Shown here in pieces: positions 25,047 to 32,799 of a DNA stretch of 64,000 bases (position 1 is the first letter of the stretch; each line of letters begins with the position of its first letter). Under the pieces are notes generated by a model, which saw nothing but the letters and a program-made list of their open reading frames with translations, did no database searches and had not been told where the DNA came from. Source of the stretch: Thiothrix lacustris DSM 21227 (GTDB lineage Bacteria > Pseudomonadota > Gammaproteobacteria > Thiotrichales > Thiotrichaceae); NCBI RefSeq assembly GCF_000621325.1, contig NZ_JHYQ01000015.1, positions 1-64,000 on the forward strand, written 5' to 3'. A program made the position numbers and the translations under genes.

Positions 25047-25747
25047 ATCTTTTCAACTATTCCTTGAGTGCCGTGGTGGGTGTTGTGGTATTGGCCTCCA
25101 GCTGGGCGTGGGCAAACGAGGCGGCTCAGGATGCCGCCGCCCCGCAACATTGGAAACCGTCTAGCTTGCGCGTGGCTTTGACTGCGATGCCCACAGGTGA
25201 TGTGGTGCGCGGCAAGGCGCTGAATACGCAATTGATGTGCGCGTCTTGCCACGGTGAGAACGGTATTGCACCAACCCGTAATTGGCCGCATACGGCCGGA
25301 CAAAAAGCTGATTACACTTACAAAATGTTGCTGGATTACCAATCTGGCCTGCGCAGCGAAGATGAGCGCAGCAAGCTGATGCTGGCGGCGGTTGAGCCCA
25401 TGAGTGATCAGGATATGGCTGATGTGGCGGCCTACTATGCTAGTTTGTCTGCACATGAAGTGGCTGCTAAGGCCGAACCTCACGCCGAGGCGGAAAAGCT
25501 CGTGCGCCGGGGGGATCCGGCGCGTTTGATTACGCCGTGTGCTTCGTGCCACGGTGTGAGGGGGCAGGGCGGTAAGGCGGCAGCTCCGGCGCTGGCGGGG
25601 CAGTCGGAAAAGGCATTCATCCGCACCATGACGCTCTATAAAAGTGGTGAGCGCAATAATGATGTGAATAAAGCAATGGCACAATTCGCCGCTAAACTGA
25701 CGGCTGAGGAAATCCAGCAGTTGGCGGCGTATTACCACATGCGCTAA
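25043..25747 (+). CDS. fccA: Flavocytochrome c diheme cytochrome subunit
   Basis: Diheme cytochrome c that accepts electrons from FccB, 234 residues. A signal peptide (cleavage near WANE, residue 25) is followed by two cytochrome c domains with heme sites CASCH at 66-70 and CASCH at 166-170, each followed by GxxG and a later methionine. Size and two-domain layout fit the diheme FccA of Allochromatium-type FCSD. Here the order is fccB-fccA, whereas many operons have fccA first. I chose the ATG at 25043 behind GGAGG; it overlaps the fccB stop (ATGA). It ends the five-gene operon. Confidence 0.92.
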   Translation: MNLFNYSLSAVVGVVVLASSWAWANEAAQDAAAPQHWKPSSLRVALTAMPTGDVVRGKALNTQLMCASCHGENGIAPTRNWPHTAGQKADYTYKMLLDYQSGLRSEDERSKLMLAAVEPMSDQDMADVAAYYASLSAHEVAAKAEPHAEAEKLVRRGDPARLITPCASCHGVRGQGGKAAAPALAGQSEKAFIRTMTLYKSGERNNDVNKAMAQFAAKLTAEEIQQLAAYYHMR

Positions 25748-25748
25748 G

Positions 25749-25787
25749 CACGCCTCCCCGGCTGCGGTCGGGGATGTTGGGAGCGTG
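25749..25787 (+). terminator. Two-part stem-loop behind fccA
   Basis: An inner CCCCG/CGGGG hairpin with an eight-base loop lies inside an outer CACGC/GCGTG pair, directly after the fccA stop and ending seven bases before the stop of the convergent gene. There is no T-run; it may stop or protect transcripts from both sides. Confidence 0.4.
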
Positions 25788-25793
25788 AACCCA

Positions 25794-26414
25794 TTAGCAA
25801 CCGGGTGCAATCATTTCCGTTTTGTACGTAGTGTAAACACTGCTGCTGGCTGTATAAGGCCACGTAGGCCAGTCCACCCCGCCGCCATACACTGGGCTAC
25901 CACTTAACCCCGCTTGTGCTGGCAAGTTATTGAACTTCAGCCACACCCGGAAATTACCTGCCCCGTGGATGGCTTCAGCGGTCTTGAGTATCGCAATCAG
26001 TGCCAGCTTTGCGGTATTTTTGGTTTTTTGCCGTCCTGCAACGGTCGAGCCATTGAAGGTGTTAAAGCTCGCCATATCCAGCGTGAAGGAGTATTCGTAC
26101 ACACCACTGTTGGTATAGCGATCAAAGTTATAGGTGTAGGGAATGGTCGTGGTGCCATTGACCAACAGGTTAATGTTTTGGTACGTACTCGTGCCACCTA
26201 GGATTTGGTGCAAGGTCTTGGTTTCGGAAAAAATCCCTTCCATCAAGCTTGCCAAGGGGATGCCGAATTCTGCCTCCATGAGTTGGCTATCCAGACAGAT
26301 ATAGCCACTTTGCGCTCGTTCGTAAGGGATGAAAAATTCGGTATATTCGGAAACGGTGGCGTTTACCCCCGCTGTGGCTGTACACAGTACAATACTGGCG
26401 AATAATCGTTTCAT
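25794..26414 (-). CDS. Exported protein of unknown function
   Basis: I do not recognise this 206-residue protein. It has a signal peptide (cleavage near VNAT, residue 19). The mature part is rich in Thr, Tyr, Ser and Gly and poor in charge, and looks like an extracellular beta-sandwich (TYQNINLLVNGTTTIPYTYNF, split by turns). It has two cysteines in the mature chain, one near residue 40 (GYICLDSQ) and one as the very last residue, which could form a disulfide closing the fold. It converges on fccA and has its own promoter region. Lower G+C and skewed composition relative to neighbours may mean horizontal origin. Confidence 0.65.
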   Translation of the reverse strand: MKRLFASIVLCTATAGVNATVSEYTEFFIPYERAQSGYICLDSQLMEAEFGIPLASLMEGIFSETKTLHQILGGTSTYQNINLLVNGTTTIPYTYNFDRYTNSGVYEYSFTLDMASFNTFNGSTVAGRQKTKNTAKLALIAILKTAEAIHGAGNFRVWLKFNNLPAQAGLSGSPVYGGGVDWPTWPYTASSSVYTTYKTEMIAPGC

Positions 26415-26496
26415 GGTTGTGCCCTCGCTGATCGTGAGGCGCTATAAGCGCTGACTCTATCGTTAACTATAGCTCAGTTACACGATTAACCGTACC

Positions 26497-26514
26497 TTTT
26501 GCACCTATGCAAAA
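26497..26514. promoter_or_regulatory. Dyad upstream of the DUF3817-type gene
   Basis: TTTTGCACCTATGCAAAA is a perfect 7-bp inverted repeat with a four-base spacer, lying between the divergent genes at 26414 and 26551. Its form suits a dimeric repressor or activator site. No known regulator is recognised. Confidence 0.4.
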
Positions 26515-26550
26515 TATAGTTGCAACCTATCAACGTTAACGGGAGTTCCC

Positions 26551-26826
26551 ATGCTGAGTAAAATTGCTATTTTGGAAGGCAGTACCTTGTTATTGCTGCT
26601 ATTTCTGGCTGTTCCTGCCAAACGTTTGTTTGGTTATCCTGAAGCGGTGACACTGATGGGTTCCATCCACGGTGCGGCTTTCATCATTTATGTTGTGACC
26701 CTGCTGGCTTTTTTCGCGGGCAAGCACCTGAATGTGTCACAACTGGGGATGGGCTTGTTTGCTGCGTTCATTCCCTTCGGCAGTTTTGTGTTTGAGCACA
26801 AAGTGTTGAAACCACGCAAACTCTGA
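26551..26826 (+). CDS. Small DUF3817-type membrane protein
   Basis: A 91-residue protein with three hydrophobic segments. The pattern (LLLFLAVPAKRLFGYPEAV, then GSIHGAAFIIYV and a final GSFVFEHKV) is that of DUF3817 inner-membrane proteins. The function of the family is unknown. A CGGGAG ribosome site precedes the ATG. It is followed by the outer-membrane porin gene at 83 bases distance, which seems to have its own promoter. Confidence 0.8.
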   Translation: MLSKIAILEGSTLLLLLFLAVPAKRLFGYPEAVTLMGSIHGAAFIIYVVTLLAFFAGKHLNVSQLGMGLFAAFIPFGSFVFEHKVLKPRKL

Positions 26827-26908
26827 AGTCGATTGCTAAATCGCAAGTTATTTTTCGGTTTTTTCATGCTATAAAGCGCAACTTGGTTGCAAATTAGAGA
26901 GTGGAAAC

Positions 26909-28231
26909 ATGAAAGGAAAAATCGCTTCAGGTTTATTGCTGTTATCGGCGAATGCTTCAGCGCTGGAGCTTGAACCCATGCTGTATGTTGATTCTGTGCT
27001 GTATGGTGATTCGGAAGGCGGTGATGCAGGCAATTACGCATCAGAATCCCTTGGTGTTTACAATGTACACAGCGATAGTGAGGCTGGGCATGAAGGCCAT
27101 TCGCACGGTGGCGGGTTGGAACAAGGGTTACACCTTCGCAGTATCGAAGCAGGTTTGACTTGGGAAGCCAGCGACAAGCTGGATGGGCGTATCAAGGGGG
27201 TGATCCTGCCGGAAACAGGTGAGGCCGAGCTGGAAGAAGCATGGGCACGTTACCACCTGCCCGCCAATACCAGCATCAAAGCGGGCAAGTTGTTGAGTGC
27301 TTTTGGTGCGAACAATATCCACCCGCATGAGGCTGATTTTGTGCAGCAAAACCTGCCAATGCAGATGTTATTGGATGGCGGTTTGGTCGAAAAAGGGATA
27401 CAACTGGAATGGCAGCCAGACATTGCGGGAACGCACCTGACAACAGGCGTGGAGCTGTTGGATGGCGGTAATCGTGGCATCGCTGCCAAGGAAGCGAGCG
27501 TCACTGCTTACCTTACCAGTAAAGGTGGAATCGCCGACATCAATTTCCCAGAAAAGCCTGATTTCCCTCAAGTTTCGCATGTTTACCTCAAGGCAGAAAA
27601 AGACTTGAATGAGAAAAATACCCTGAGCGGCGGGGTGTCTTACCTGAAATCCAGCCAGCATCAGGAATTACACCAATACCACCCCGGCATTAACGAGGCC
27701 GACCACGGGCTGAGTGGTAAGGCCAAGATGTGGAGTGCCAGTGCAGCGTATGCACACGCTGCGGGTAAAGCTGGTGACGTGGGCAACTTCAAGGTTGAGG
27801 GGGAATACCTTTACCAGAACAAGGCGTTGACACTCAATTTTCATGAGGACAAACCGAATTTGCTGGGGCAGCCCCGTGATTTGCATGTAGACGCTTATTC
27901 GGTACAAGGTACGTACCAGATTGCGCCTAAGTGGCAGGTAGGTTTGCGTCATGAACGGGTAGGCGGTACGCATGAGGCGCGTCGCCCCAGTGTTGCACCA
28001 TTCCCGACTCAGACCAGCTATTTCAATGACATGAAGCGCAATACAGTTGCAGCAACATGGCAGGCTGCTAAACAGCATCAACTACGGTTGGAGATTGCGC
28101 ATAATAATGTTGATGTGGGTGAAGACACCAATGGCGATGGGCGTACTGAAGCCGTCAATAAAACGTTTGACCAATTTATGCTGCAATACCAGTGGCGTTT
28201 GGATAGCGGGCATGAGCATCACAAGCACTGA
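26909..28231 (+). CDS. Outer-membrane porin-like protein with His-rich segments
   Basis: A 440-residue exported protein. The signal peptide ends near ASAL (residue 19); the rest has alternating strands and short turns like a 16-18-strand barrel of the phosphate-selective porin or general porin type. Two histidine-rich stretches stand out: HEGHSHGGG around residue 62 and HEHHKH at the C-terminus; an EF-hand-like loop, DTNGDGRTEA, lies near residue 408. These suggest metal binding (zinc, nickel or copper, and calcium), perhaps for metal uptake, but this is inference. It does not end in an aromatic residue, which is unusual for a barrel; the last strand LQYQWRL lies just before the His tail. Confidence 0.7.
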   Translation: MKGKIASGLLLLSANASALELEPMLYVDSVLYGDSEGGDAGNYASESLGVYNVHSDSEAGHEGHSHGGGLEQGLHLRSIEAGLTWEASDKLDGRIKGVILPETGEAELEEAWARYHLPANTSIKAGKLLSAFGANNIHPHEADFVQQNLPMQMLLDGGLVEKGIQLEWQPDIAGTHLTTGVELLDGGNRGIAAKEASVTAYLTSKGGIADINFPEKPDFPQVSHVYLKAEKDLNEKNTLSGGVSYLKSSQHQELHQYHPGINEADHGLSGKAKMWSASAAYAHAAGKAGDVGNFKVEGEYLYQNKALTLNFHEDKPNLLGQPRDLHVDAYSVQGTYQIAPKWQVGLRHERVGGTHEARRPSVAPFPTQTSYFNDMKRNTVAATWQAAKQHQLRLEIAHNNVDVGEDTNGDGRTEAVNKTFDQFMLQYQWRLDSGHEHHKH

Positions 28232-28278
28232 ATTAACCTGCTGTTCATCCCGGATGAAGCTGGGGTGGCGGATAATTT

Positions 28279-28292
28279 TTGATTTTTTTCAA
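28279..28292. promoter_or_regulatory. Candidate FNR box upstream of the heme lipoprotein gene
   Basis: TTGATTTTTTTCAA fits TTGAT-N4-ATCAA at nine of ten positions. It lies 66 bases before the start at 28358, a good distance for class II or class I activation. The low-complexity T-run weakens the case. Confidence 0.4.
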
Positions 28293-28357
28293 TGCAAGCA
28301 AGCTGTGATTTAGGCAGTTTGTTTACAGTGTTTTAGGTTATTTTTCTAAAAGGTATC

Positions 28358-29002
28358 ATGATGAACAAGTATGTAGTAATGGTTAGCTTGGCAGTATTGC
28401 TGAGCGCGTGTGGCGAAAAAGCCGAGAAAGCCGAAGCTCCGGCGGAAGCCCCGAAAGCGGCTGAACAAGCACAGCAAGCGGCTCCGGCTGCTGCCCCAGC
28501 CATTGATCAGGCCGCACTGGCAGAAGAAGCCAAGTCAGCCGTACAAGCCTTGGGCGGCACACTCAAAGGTGAGCTGGAAGCCGCCATGAAAGCTGGTGGC
28601 CCGGTAGAAGCGATGAGCATTTGCAATACCCGAGCGCCAGAAATTGCCAAGGCAGTCTCTGCGGAAAAAGGTCTGCAAGTCAGCCGCGTCAGCCTGAAAA
28701 ACCGCAACCCGGTCATGGGCAAGGCCAATGAATGGCAAACTGCTGTGCTGAATGATTTTGAAGCCAAGAAAGCCGCTGGTGCAGACCCGGCAATGCTGGC
28801 TCATGCTGAAATCGTGGGCGGTGAATTCCGTTTCATGAAAGCTATCCCGACCGGCGAAGTTTGCCTGGCGTGCCACGGCACAGATCTTAGCCCGGCAGTC
28901 ACCGCTAAGCTGACTGAGTTGTACCCTGAAGACAAAGCCACGGGTTACAAGGCAGGTGATTTGCGCGGTGCGTTTGTTGTTGTGAAAAATCTCACGCAGT
29001 AA
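28358..29002 (+). CDS. Heme-binding lipoprotein of the DUF3365 type
   Basis: A 214-residue lipoprotein: the lipobox LSAC puts the lipidated cysteine at residue 18. An Ala/Glu/Pro-rich linker follows (about 20-50), then a DUF3365 (Tll0287-like) domain with PAS-like fold; segments APEIAKAVSAEKGLQVSRVS and RNPVMGKANEWQ are typical. A heme c site, CLACH, lies near residue 170. Such proteins are redox or gas sensors, or electron carriers, in the periplasm. The gene lies just upstream of the FNR-family regulator and has an FNR-like box itself, so a link to oxygen or nitric oxide response is plausible. Confidence 0.85.
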   Translation: MMNKYVVMVSLAVLLSACGEKAEKAEAPAEAPKAAEQAQQAAPAAAPAIDQAALAEEAKSAVQALGGTLKGELEAAMKAGGPVEAMSICNTRAPEIAKAVSAEKGLQVSRVSLKNRNPVMGKANEWQTAVLNDFEAKKAAGADPAMLAHAEIVGGEFRFMKAIPTGEVCLACHGTDLSPAVTAKLTELYPEDKATGYKAGDLRGAFVVVKNLTQ

Positions 29003-29017
29003 CGCTGGCTTCTTGCT

Positions 29018-29119
29018 ATACCCTCTCCATACACTTAGTCTTTGTTCTCAAGGTCGAACACCGTAATATTGACACTGGTGTTTGACCGTGGTGGAAGCAC
29101 AACACTAAGGAGAGGGTAT
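29018..29119 (+). promoter_or_regulatory. Structured leader of the FNR-family gene that covers its ribosome site
   Basis: Two nested inverted repeats precede the gene. The outer one, ATACCCTCTCC (29018-29028) and GGAGAGGGTAT (29109-29119), is 11 bp and perfect; its right arm is the Shine-Dalgarno plus the first two bases of the ATG. The inner one, GGTCGAACACC (29052-29062) and GGTGTTTGACC (29077-29087), is 11 bp with one G-U pair. If the promoter lies upstream of 29018, the mRNA would hide its own ribosome site. The inner dyad could alternatively be an operator. Confidence 0.6.
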
Positions 29120-29822
29120 GTCAAATCTTAAAGGCAGGGGACACTGCCAATCCTGCCAAATCCGGCATTTGAGCATTTTTGCCCAATTGCCGATGGATCG
29201 TTTGATCGAAATACAGGCGTTCCAACCGTCTGTAGTGACTTATTCTGCTGATGAAACGGTTTACTATCAGGGGGATGCCTCCCTGAATGCCTTCACCTTG
29301 CGCAAAGGCTTGGTTAAGCTGATTAAAACCCTACCGAACGGACGTACCCAGATTGTACGGGTGCTGCGTACTGGCGATTTGTTTGGTTTCGACGGTTTTG
29401 CCGGGGAATCTTATAACCATACCGCTATTCCCTTGAGTGAAATTGAAGTATGCCGTCTGCCCTTACAAGATTTGACGGAACTGAAAAAACAAAACGCTGA
29501 AATTGAAAACACCATGATGAAGCGCTGGATTCAGCATTTACGCGAAGCTGAGGACATGATGCTGGAGTTGGGGGCGAAAAAAGCCGCTGAGCGTCTGGCT
29601 TCTTTTCTGATCCGCTGGTGTGAAAACAATAACGGTGGCTGGGTTCCGTTACCACTCTCGCGTGCGGAAGTGGGGGAGTTGCTGGGCTTGACGATTGAAA
29701 CCGTGAGCCGCTTTTTGTCCGAGTGGAAACGTCAAGGTTTCCTTAATGAGCAGCGAGGTAGTATTCAACTGGAAAATGTTGAGGGTTTACGTAAAGCTGT
29801 TTGTTCTAATGGGAGCTGTTGA
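29118..29822 (+). CDS. fnr: FNR-family transcription regulator with incomplete cysteine set
   Basis: Crp/Fnr-family regulator, 234 residues: cyclic-nucleotide-type sensor domain (about 20-140), dimer helix, and winged helix. The recognition helix LGLTIETVSRFLSEWKR keeps Glu, Ser and Arg of FNR's E-xx-SR, so TTGAT-type boxes are the expected targets. FNR binds its oxygen-labile [4Fe-4S] with four cysteines. Here C10, C13 and C112 match three of them (C20, C23, C122 in E. coli), but the position of C29 is Ser19. Two more cysteines occur at the C-terminus (CSNGSC). The protein might use another ligand, bind a different cluster, or not sense oxygen. bpt follows after three bases. Confidence 0.88.
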   Translation: MSNLKGRGHCQSCQIRHLSIFAQLPMDRLIEIQAFQPSVVTYSADETVYYQGDASLNAFTLRKGLVKLIKTLPNGRTQIVRVLRTGDLFGFDGFAGESYNHTAIPLSEIEVCRLPLQDLTELKKQNAEIENTMMKRWIQHLREAEDMMLELGAKKAAERLASFLIRWCENNNGGWVPLPLSRAEVGELLGLTIETVSRFLSEWKRQGFLNEQRGSIQLENVEGLRKAVCSNGSC

Positions 29823-29825
29823 GTC

Positions 29826-30557
29826 ATGAATCGGATGTCAGCGGAAGCAAGCTTGAACCTTTATATTACCGCTGTGCATCCTTGCCCTTATTTGCCTGAG
29901 CGTGAAGCGGTGAACCTGTTGGTTGACCCGTGTTATAAGATGACGGTCGATTTATACGGTCGGTTGTTAGAAAGTGGTTTTCGGCGCAGTGGTACGGATG
30001 TTTATCGCCCTCATTGTAAAAGTTGCAGTGCTTGTGTTTCCAGCCGGATTCCTGTTGACGATTTTAAACCCAACCGTTCTCAGCGCCGTAATTTACAGCT
30101 GAATAAAGACCTGAGGGTAATTATTCAGCGTAAGCGCTTTAAATCAGAATATGATGATTTATATCGGCGCTATATAGGTCAGCGTCATGCGGGCGGGGGA
30201 ATGGATAAAGACAGTGTTACTACTTTTGCTGGATTTTTGCTAGCAGATTGGTGCCAAACACTATTGGTTGAATTTTGGGATGATCAGCGCTTGTTGGCAG
30301 TGGCGGCAGTGGATGAATTGAAAAATGGATTGTCATCCGTTTATACCTTTTTTGATCCTGAAGAGGGAGAGGCGCGTGGCTTAGGGACGTTCGCCGTACT
30401 GTGGCAAATTGCTCACGCTCGCCAGTGTGGTTTAGCCTTTGTTTACCCCGGTTACTGGATCGCTGAGTCGCCTAAAATGTGTTACAAAACTCGCTTTCAG
30501 CCTATTGAAGGATTGATTAATGGTAGTTGGAATAGGTTAACTTCTGAAGGGAAGTAA
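29826..30557 (+). CDS. bpt: Aspartate/glutamate leucyltransferase
   Basis: Transfers Leu from Leu-tRNA to proteins with N-terminal Asp or Glu, feeding them into the N-degron pathway (ClpS/ClpAP). The 243-residue protein has the N-terminal ATE signature HPCPYLPEREA (about 18-28), the cysteine cluster CKSCSACVSSRIPV near residues 65-78, and the C-terminal GNAT-like domain with GLGTFAVLWQIAHAR and YPGYWI. In many gammaproteobacteria bpt lies beside aat and clpS/infA; here it follows the FNR-family gene by three bases and may be co-expressed with it. Confidence 0.92.
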   Translation: MNRMSAEASLNLYITAVHPCPYLPEREAVNLLVDPCYKMTVDLYGRLLESGFRRSGTDVYRPHCKSCSACVSSRIPVDDFKPNRSQRRNLQLNKDLRVIIQRKRFKSEYDDLYRRYIGQRHAGGGMDKDSVTTFAGFLLADWCQTLLVEFWDDQRLLAVAAVDELKNGLSSVYTFFDPEEGEARGLGTFAVLWQIAHARQCGLAFVYPGYWIAESPKMCYKTRFQPIEGLINGSWNRLTSEGK

Positions 30558-30644
30558 CCGTTCATCGATGGTTCACGAGATCACTGTATCATTTATAATA
30601 TTTATGATAACTTTCAGCCATTGGTGGGTCTCGGGAATACAACT

Positions 30645-31004
30645 ATGATTAAAACATTTACCCTAAGTGCGATTGACCATGATCAAGCAACGCCTGAAAG
30701 TGGTTTGATTATTTGGCATGTTATGGATGAAAATAATCGCAAACGTTTGGTGAAAGCGACGACTGAATTAAGTCGGCAAGGTTTTATTAAAACAATTAAA
30801 CCACATAATGATCGAGAAATGCCCTTGGTCGAATTATTGTCCTATTATGTGGAAGGCGAAAGTTTTAGAATTGATTTTGCCATGTTTAATGAGACGTTTG
30901 GTTATACCTCTCGCGAAGTATTTGCAGCGACACAGTATCAATCAGATACAGCTCGAGAGCGCATGAAGAAAGGCATTCGCCAGCTTTTTCATGTCCCATT
31001 TTAA
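30645..31004 (+). CDS. Conserved small protein, unknown function
   Basis: I do not recognise this 119-residue protein. It has no signal peptide or membrane segment, is rich in charged residues and seems to be an alpha/beta cytoplasmic protein (GLIIWHVMDENNRKRLVKATTE broken by short turns, then FNETFGYTSREVF). The pattern of the second half, with TSREVFAATQYQSD, hints at a small DNA- or ligand-binding domain but gives no family. I took the ATG at 30645; an in-frame TTG at 30621 would be longer. It follows bpt by 87 bases and ends at a strong terminator. G+C is lower than the surroundings. Confidence 0.55.
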   Translation: MIKTFTLSAIDHDQATPESGLIIWHVMDENNRKRLVKATTELSRQGFIKTIKPHNDREMPLVELLSYYVEGESFRIDFAMFNETFGYTSREVFAATQYQSDTARERMKKGIRQLFHVPF

Positions 31005-31024
31005 TATGTTGATATGCGAAGAGT

Positions 31025-31054
31025 AAGGGGGAGAAAGCCTCCCCCTTGCTTTTT
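31025..31054. terminator. Strong intrinsic terminator, possibly bidirectional
   Basis: AAGGGGGAG and CCTCCCCCTT form a stem of about nine pairs with a short loop, followed by GCTTTTT. It ends the plus-strand unit fnr-bpt-30645 and lies 12 bases from the stop of the convergent purH, for which the reverse hairpin may also serve. Confidence 0.85.
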
Positions 31055-31066
31055 GATGACTATAAA

Positions 31067-32653
31067 TTAGTGTCTAAAATGGCGCATCCCAGTAAACACC
31101 ATCGCCATGCCATGCTCATTCGCCGCTGCAATGACTTCTTCATCGCGCATGGAGCCGCCCGGCTGAATCACCGCCTTGATACCTGCTGCTGCTGCGCTGT
31201 CGATACCGTCACGGAACGGGAAGAACGCATCCGATGCCATCACTGAACCCGGTACGACCAGCCCTGCATGTTCGGCCTTGATGCCTGCAATCCGCGCTGA
31301 GTTGATACGGCTCATTTGTCCCGCACCCACACCGATCGTCATATTACCTTTCGCGTAGACAATCGCGTTGGATTTGACGAACTTGGCAACTTTCCAGGCA
31401 AATTGCAGATCCAATAATTCCGCTTCAGTGGGCTGACGGGTAGACACGACTTTCAGTTCATCCAGCAACGCAAGGTCAGCGGTTTGTACCAGAAGGCCGC
31501 CGTTTACCCGTTTGAAATCCAGACGCTCGGGAACTTCACCACTCCACTGCTCGATAGTCAACAGGCGCACATTTTTCTTGGCAGCTACGACTGCAACGGC
31601 TTCAGGGGAGACGCCCGGTGCAATAATCACTTCAACAAACTGGCGGTCGACGATGACTTTGGCGGTTTCGCCATCCAGCGGCTGGTTGAAAGCAATAATG
31701 CCACCGAAGGCGGATTCAGGGTCAGTGCTGTAAGCGCGGTTATAGGCTTCCAGCAAGTTCGCGCCGACGGCCACACCGCAAGGGTTGGCGTGTTTGACGA
31801 TCACACAAGCCGGTGCGCCGTCGAATTGCTTGACACATTCCAGCGCTGCATCGGTGTCAGCGATATTGTTGTAAGACAATTCCTTACCCTGAATCTGGGT
31901 CGCGGTAGCAATGCTGCCTGCCGGGGCATTGTATTCGGCGTAGAACGCGCCTGCTTGATGGCTGTTTTCACCGTAGCGGCAATCCTGCTTCTTTTCGACT
32001 TGCAGGCTGAAGGTGCGCGGGAAGGTAGCGGGTTGTTCATGGCTAGCTTCGCCGACCCGTGCGCCGAAGTAGTTGGCAATCATGCCGTCGTAACGTGCGG
32101 TATGCTCAAACGCTTTGATGGCTAGGTCGAAACGGGTAGAAGGGGTGACACAGCCTGCGCTGGCTTCCATTTCAGCCTGAATGCGGGCGTAATCACCGGG
32201 TTCAGTGACGATAGTAACGTGCGCATGGTTTTTCGCACTGGCACGAACCATAGTGGGGCCACCAATGTCGATGTTTTCCACAGCATCTTCAAAGGTACAA
32301 CCCGGTTTGGAAACGGTGGATTCAAACGGGTAAAGGTTGACGACGATCAGGTCGATGCGCCCGATGTTATGTTCTGCCATGACCGCATCATCCATGCCGC
32401 GTCGCGCCAGAATGCCGCCGTGGATTTTAGGGTGCAGGGTTTTGACACGCCCATCCATCATTTCCGGGAAGCCGGTATGGTCGGAAACTTCGGTGACAGG
32501 CACGCCATTATCCGCCAGTAGCTTGGCAGTACCGCCAGTAGACAGAAGATGTACCCCCTGACTGTGCAGGAAACGGGCAAATTCGAGGACGCCAGATTTG
32601 TCAGAAACACTCAATAAAGCGCGGGTGACAGGCAGATTGGAGGCAGTTGTCAT
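31067..32653 (-). CDS. purH: Bifunctional AICAR formyltransferase / IMP cyclohydrolase
   Basis: Catalyses the last two steps of purine synthesis: formylation of AICAR and closure to IMP. The 528-residue protein matches E. coli PurH (529). The N-terminal cyclohydrolase domain (about 1-195) starts [16 protein letters not shown] and contains the [12 protein letters not shown] segment. The C-terminal formyltransferase domain has KHANPCGVA (the Lys-His active site) and ends [31 protein letters not shown] in pieces typical of the family. I chose the ATG at 32653; the longer frame from 32701 adds 16 residues not in homologues. No purD follows. A small dyad TTGTA-GCAA-TACAA (32688-32701) lies in the divergent promoter region. 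Confidence 0.96.
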   Translation of the reverse strand: MTTASNLPVTRALLSVSDKSGVLEFARFLHSQGVHLLSTGGTAKLLADNGVPVTEVSDHTGFPEMMDGRVKTLHPKIHGGILARRGMDDAVMAEHNIGRIDLIVVNLYPFESTVSKPGCTFEDAVENIDIGGPTMVRASAKNHAHVTIVTEPGDYARIQAEMEASAGCVTPSTRFDLAIKAFEHTARYDGMIANYFGARVGEASHEQPATFPRTFSLQVEKKQDCRYGENSHQAGAFYAEYNAPAGSIATATQIQGKELSYNNIADTDAALECVKQFDGAPACVIVKHANPCGVAVGANLLEAYNRAYSTDPESAFGGIIAFNQPLDGETAKVIVDRQFVEVIIAPGVSPEAVAVVAAKKNVRLLTIEQWSGEVPERLDFKRVNGGLLVQTADLALLDELKVVSTRQPTEAELLDLQFAWKVAKFVKSNAIVYAKGNMTIGVGAGQMSRINSARIAGIKAEHAGLVVPGSVMASDAFFPFRDGIDSAAAAGIKAVIQPGGSMRDEEVIAAANEHGMAMVFTGMRHFRH

Positions 32654-32799
32654 CGTATGGGGTCTCAGGGGGTGGAAAAACCCGTTATTGTAGCAATACA
32701 ACTATCGCTTGTCATACATCAACATTTTGCCCTACACCCCCGCGCCGATAAGCGTTAAACTCTGCCTTTTTCCAGCTTGAACCCCCAGCGGAGACAGGA

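Noticed and set aside
29069-29074. TTGACA as a -35 box of the FNR-family gene
   Set aside because: At the proper distance (29092-29097) the sequence is TGGAAG, which is not a usable -10 box; the TTGACA lies in the loop of the inner stem.
30621-31004. Longer start (TTG at 30621) for the small unknown protein
   Set aside because: The extra eight residues have no ribosome site, and the ATG at 30645 is the simpler choice.
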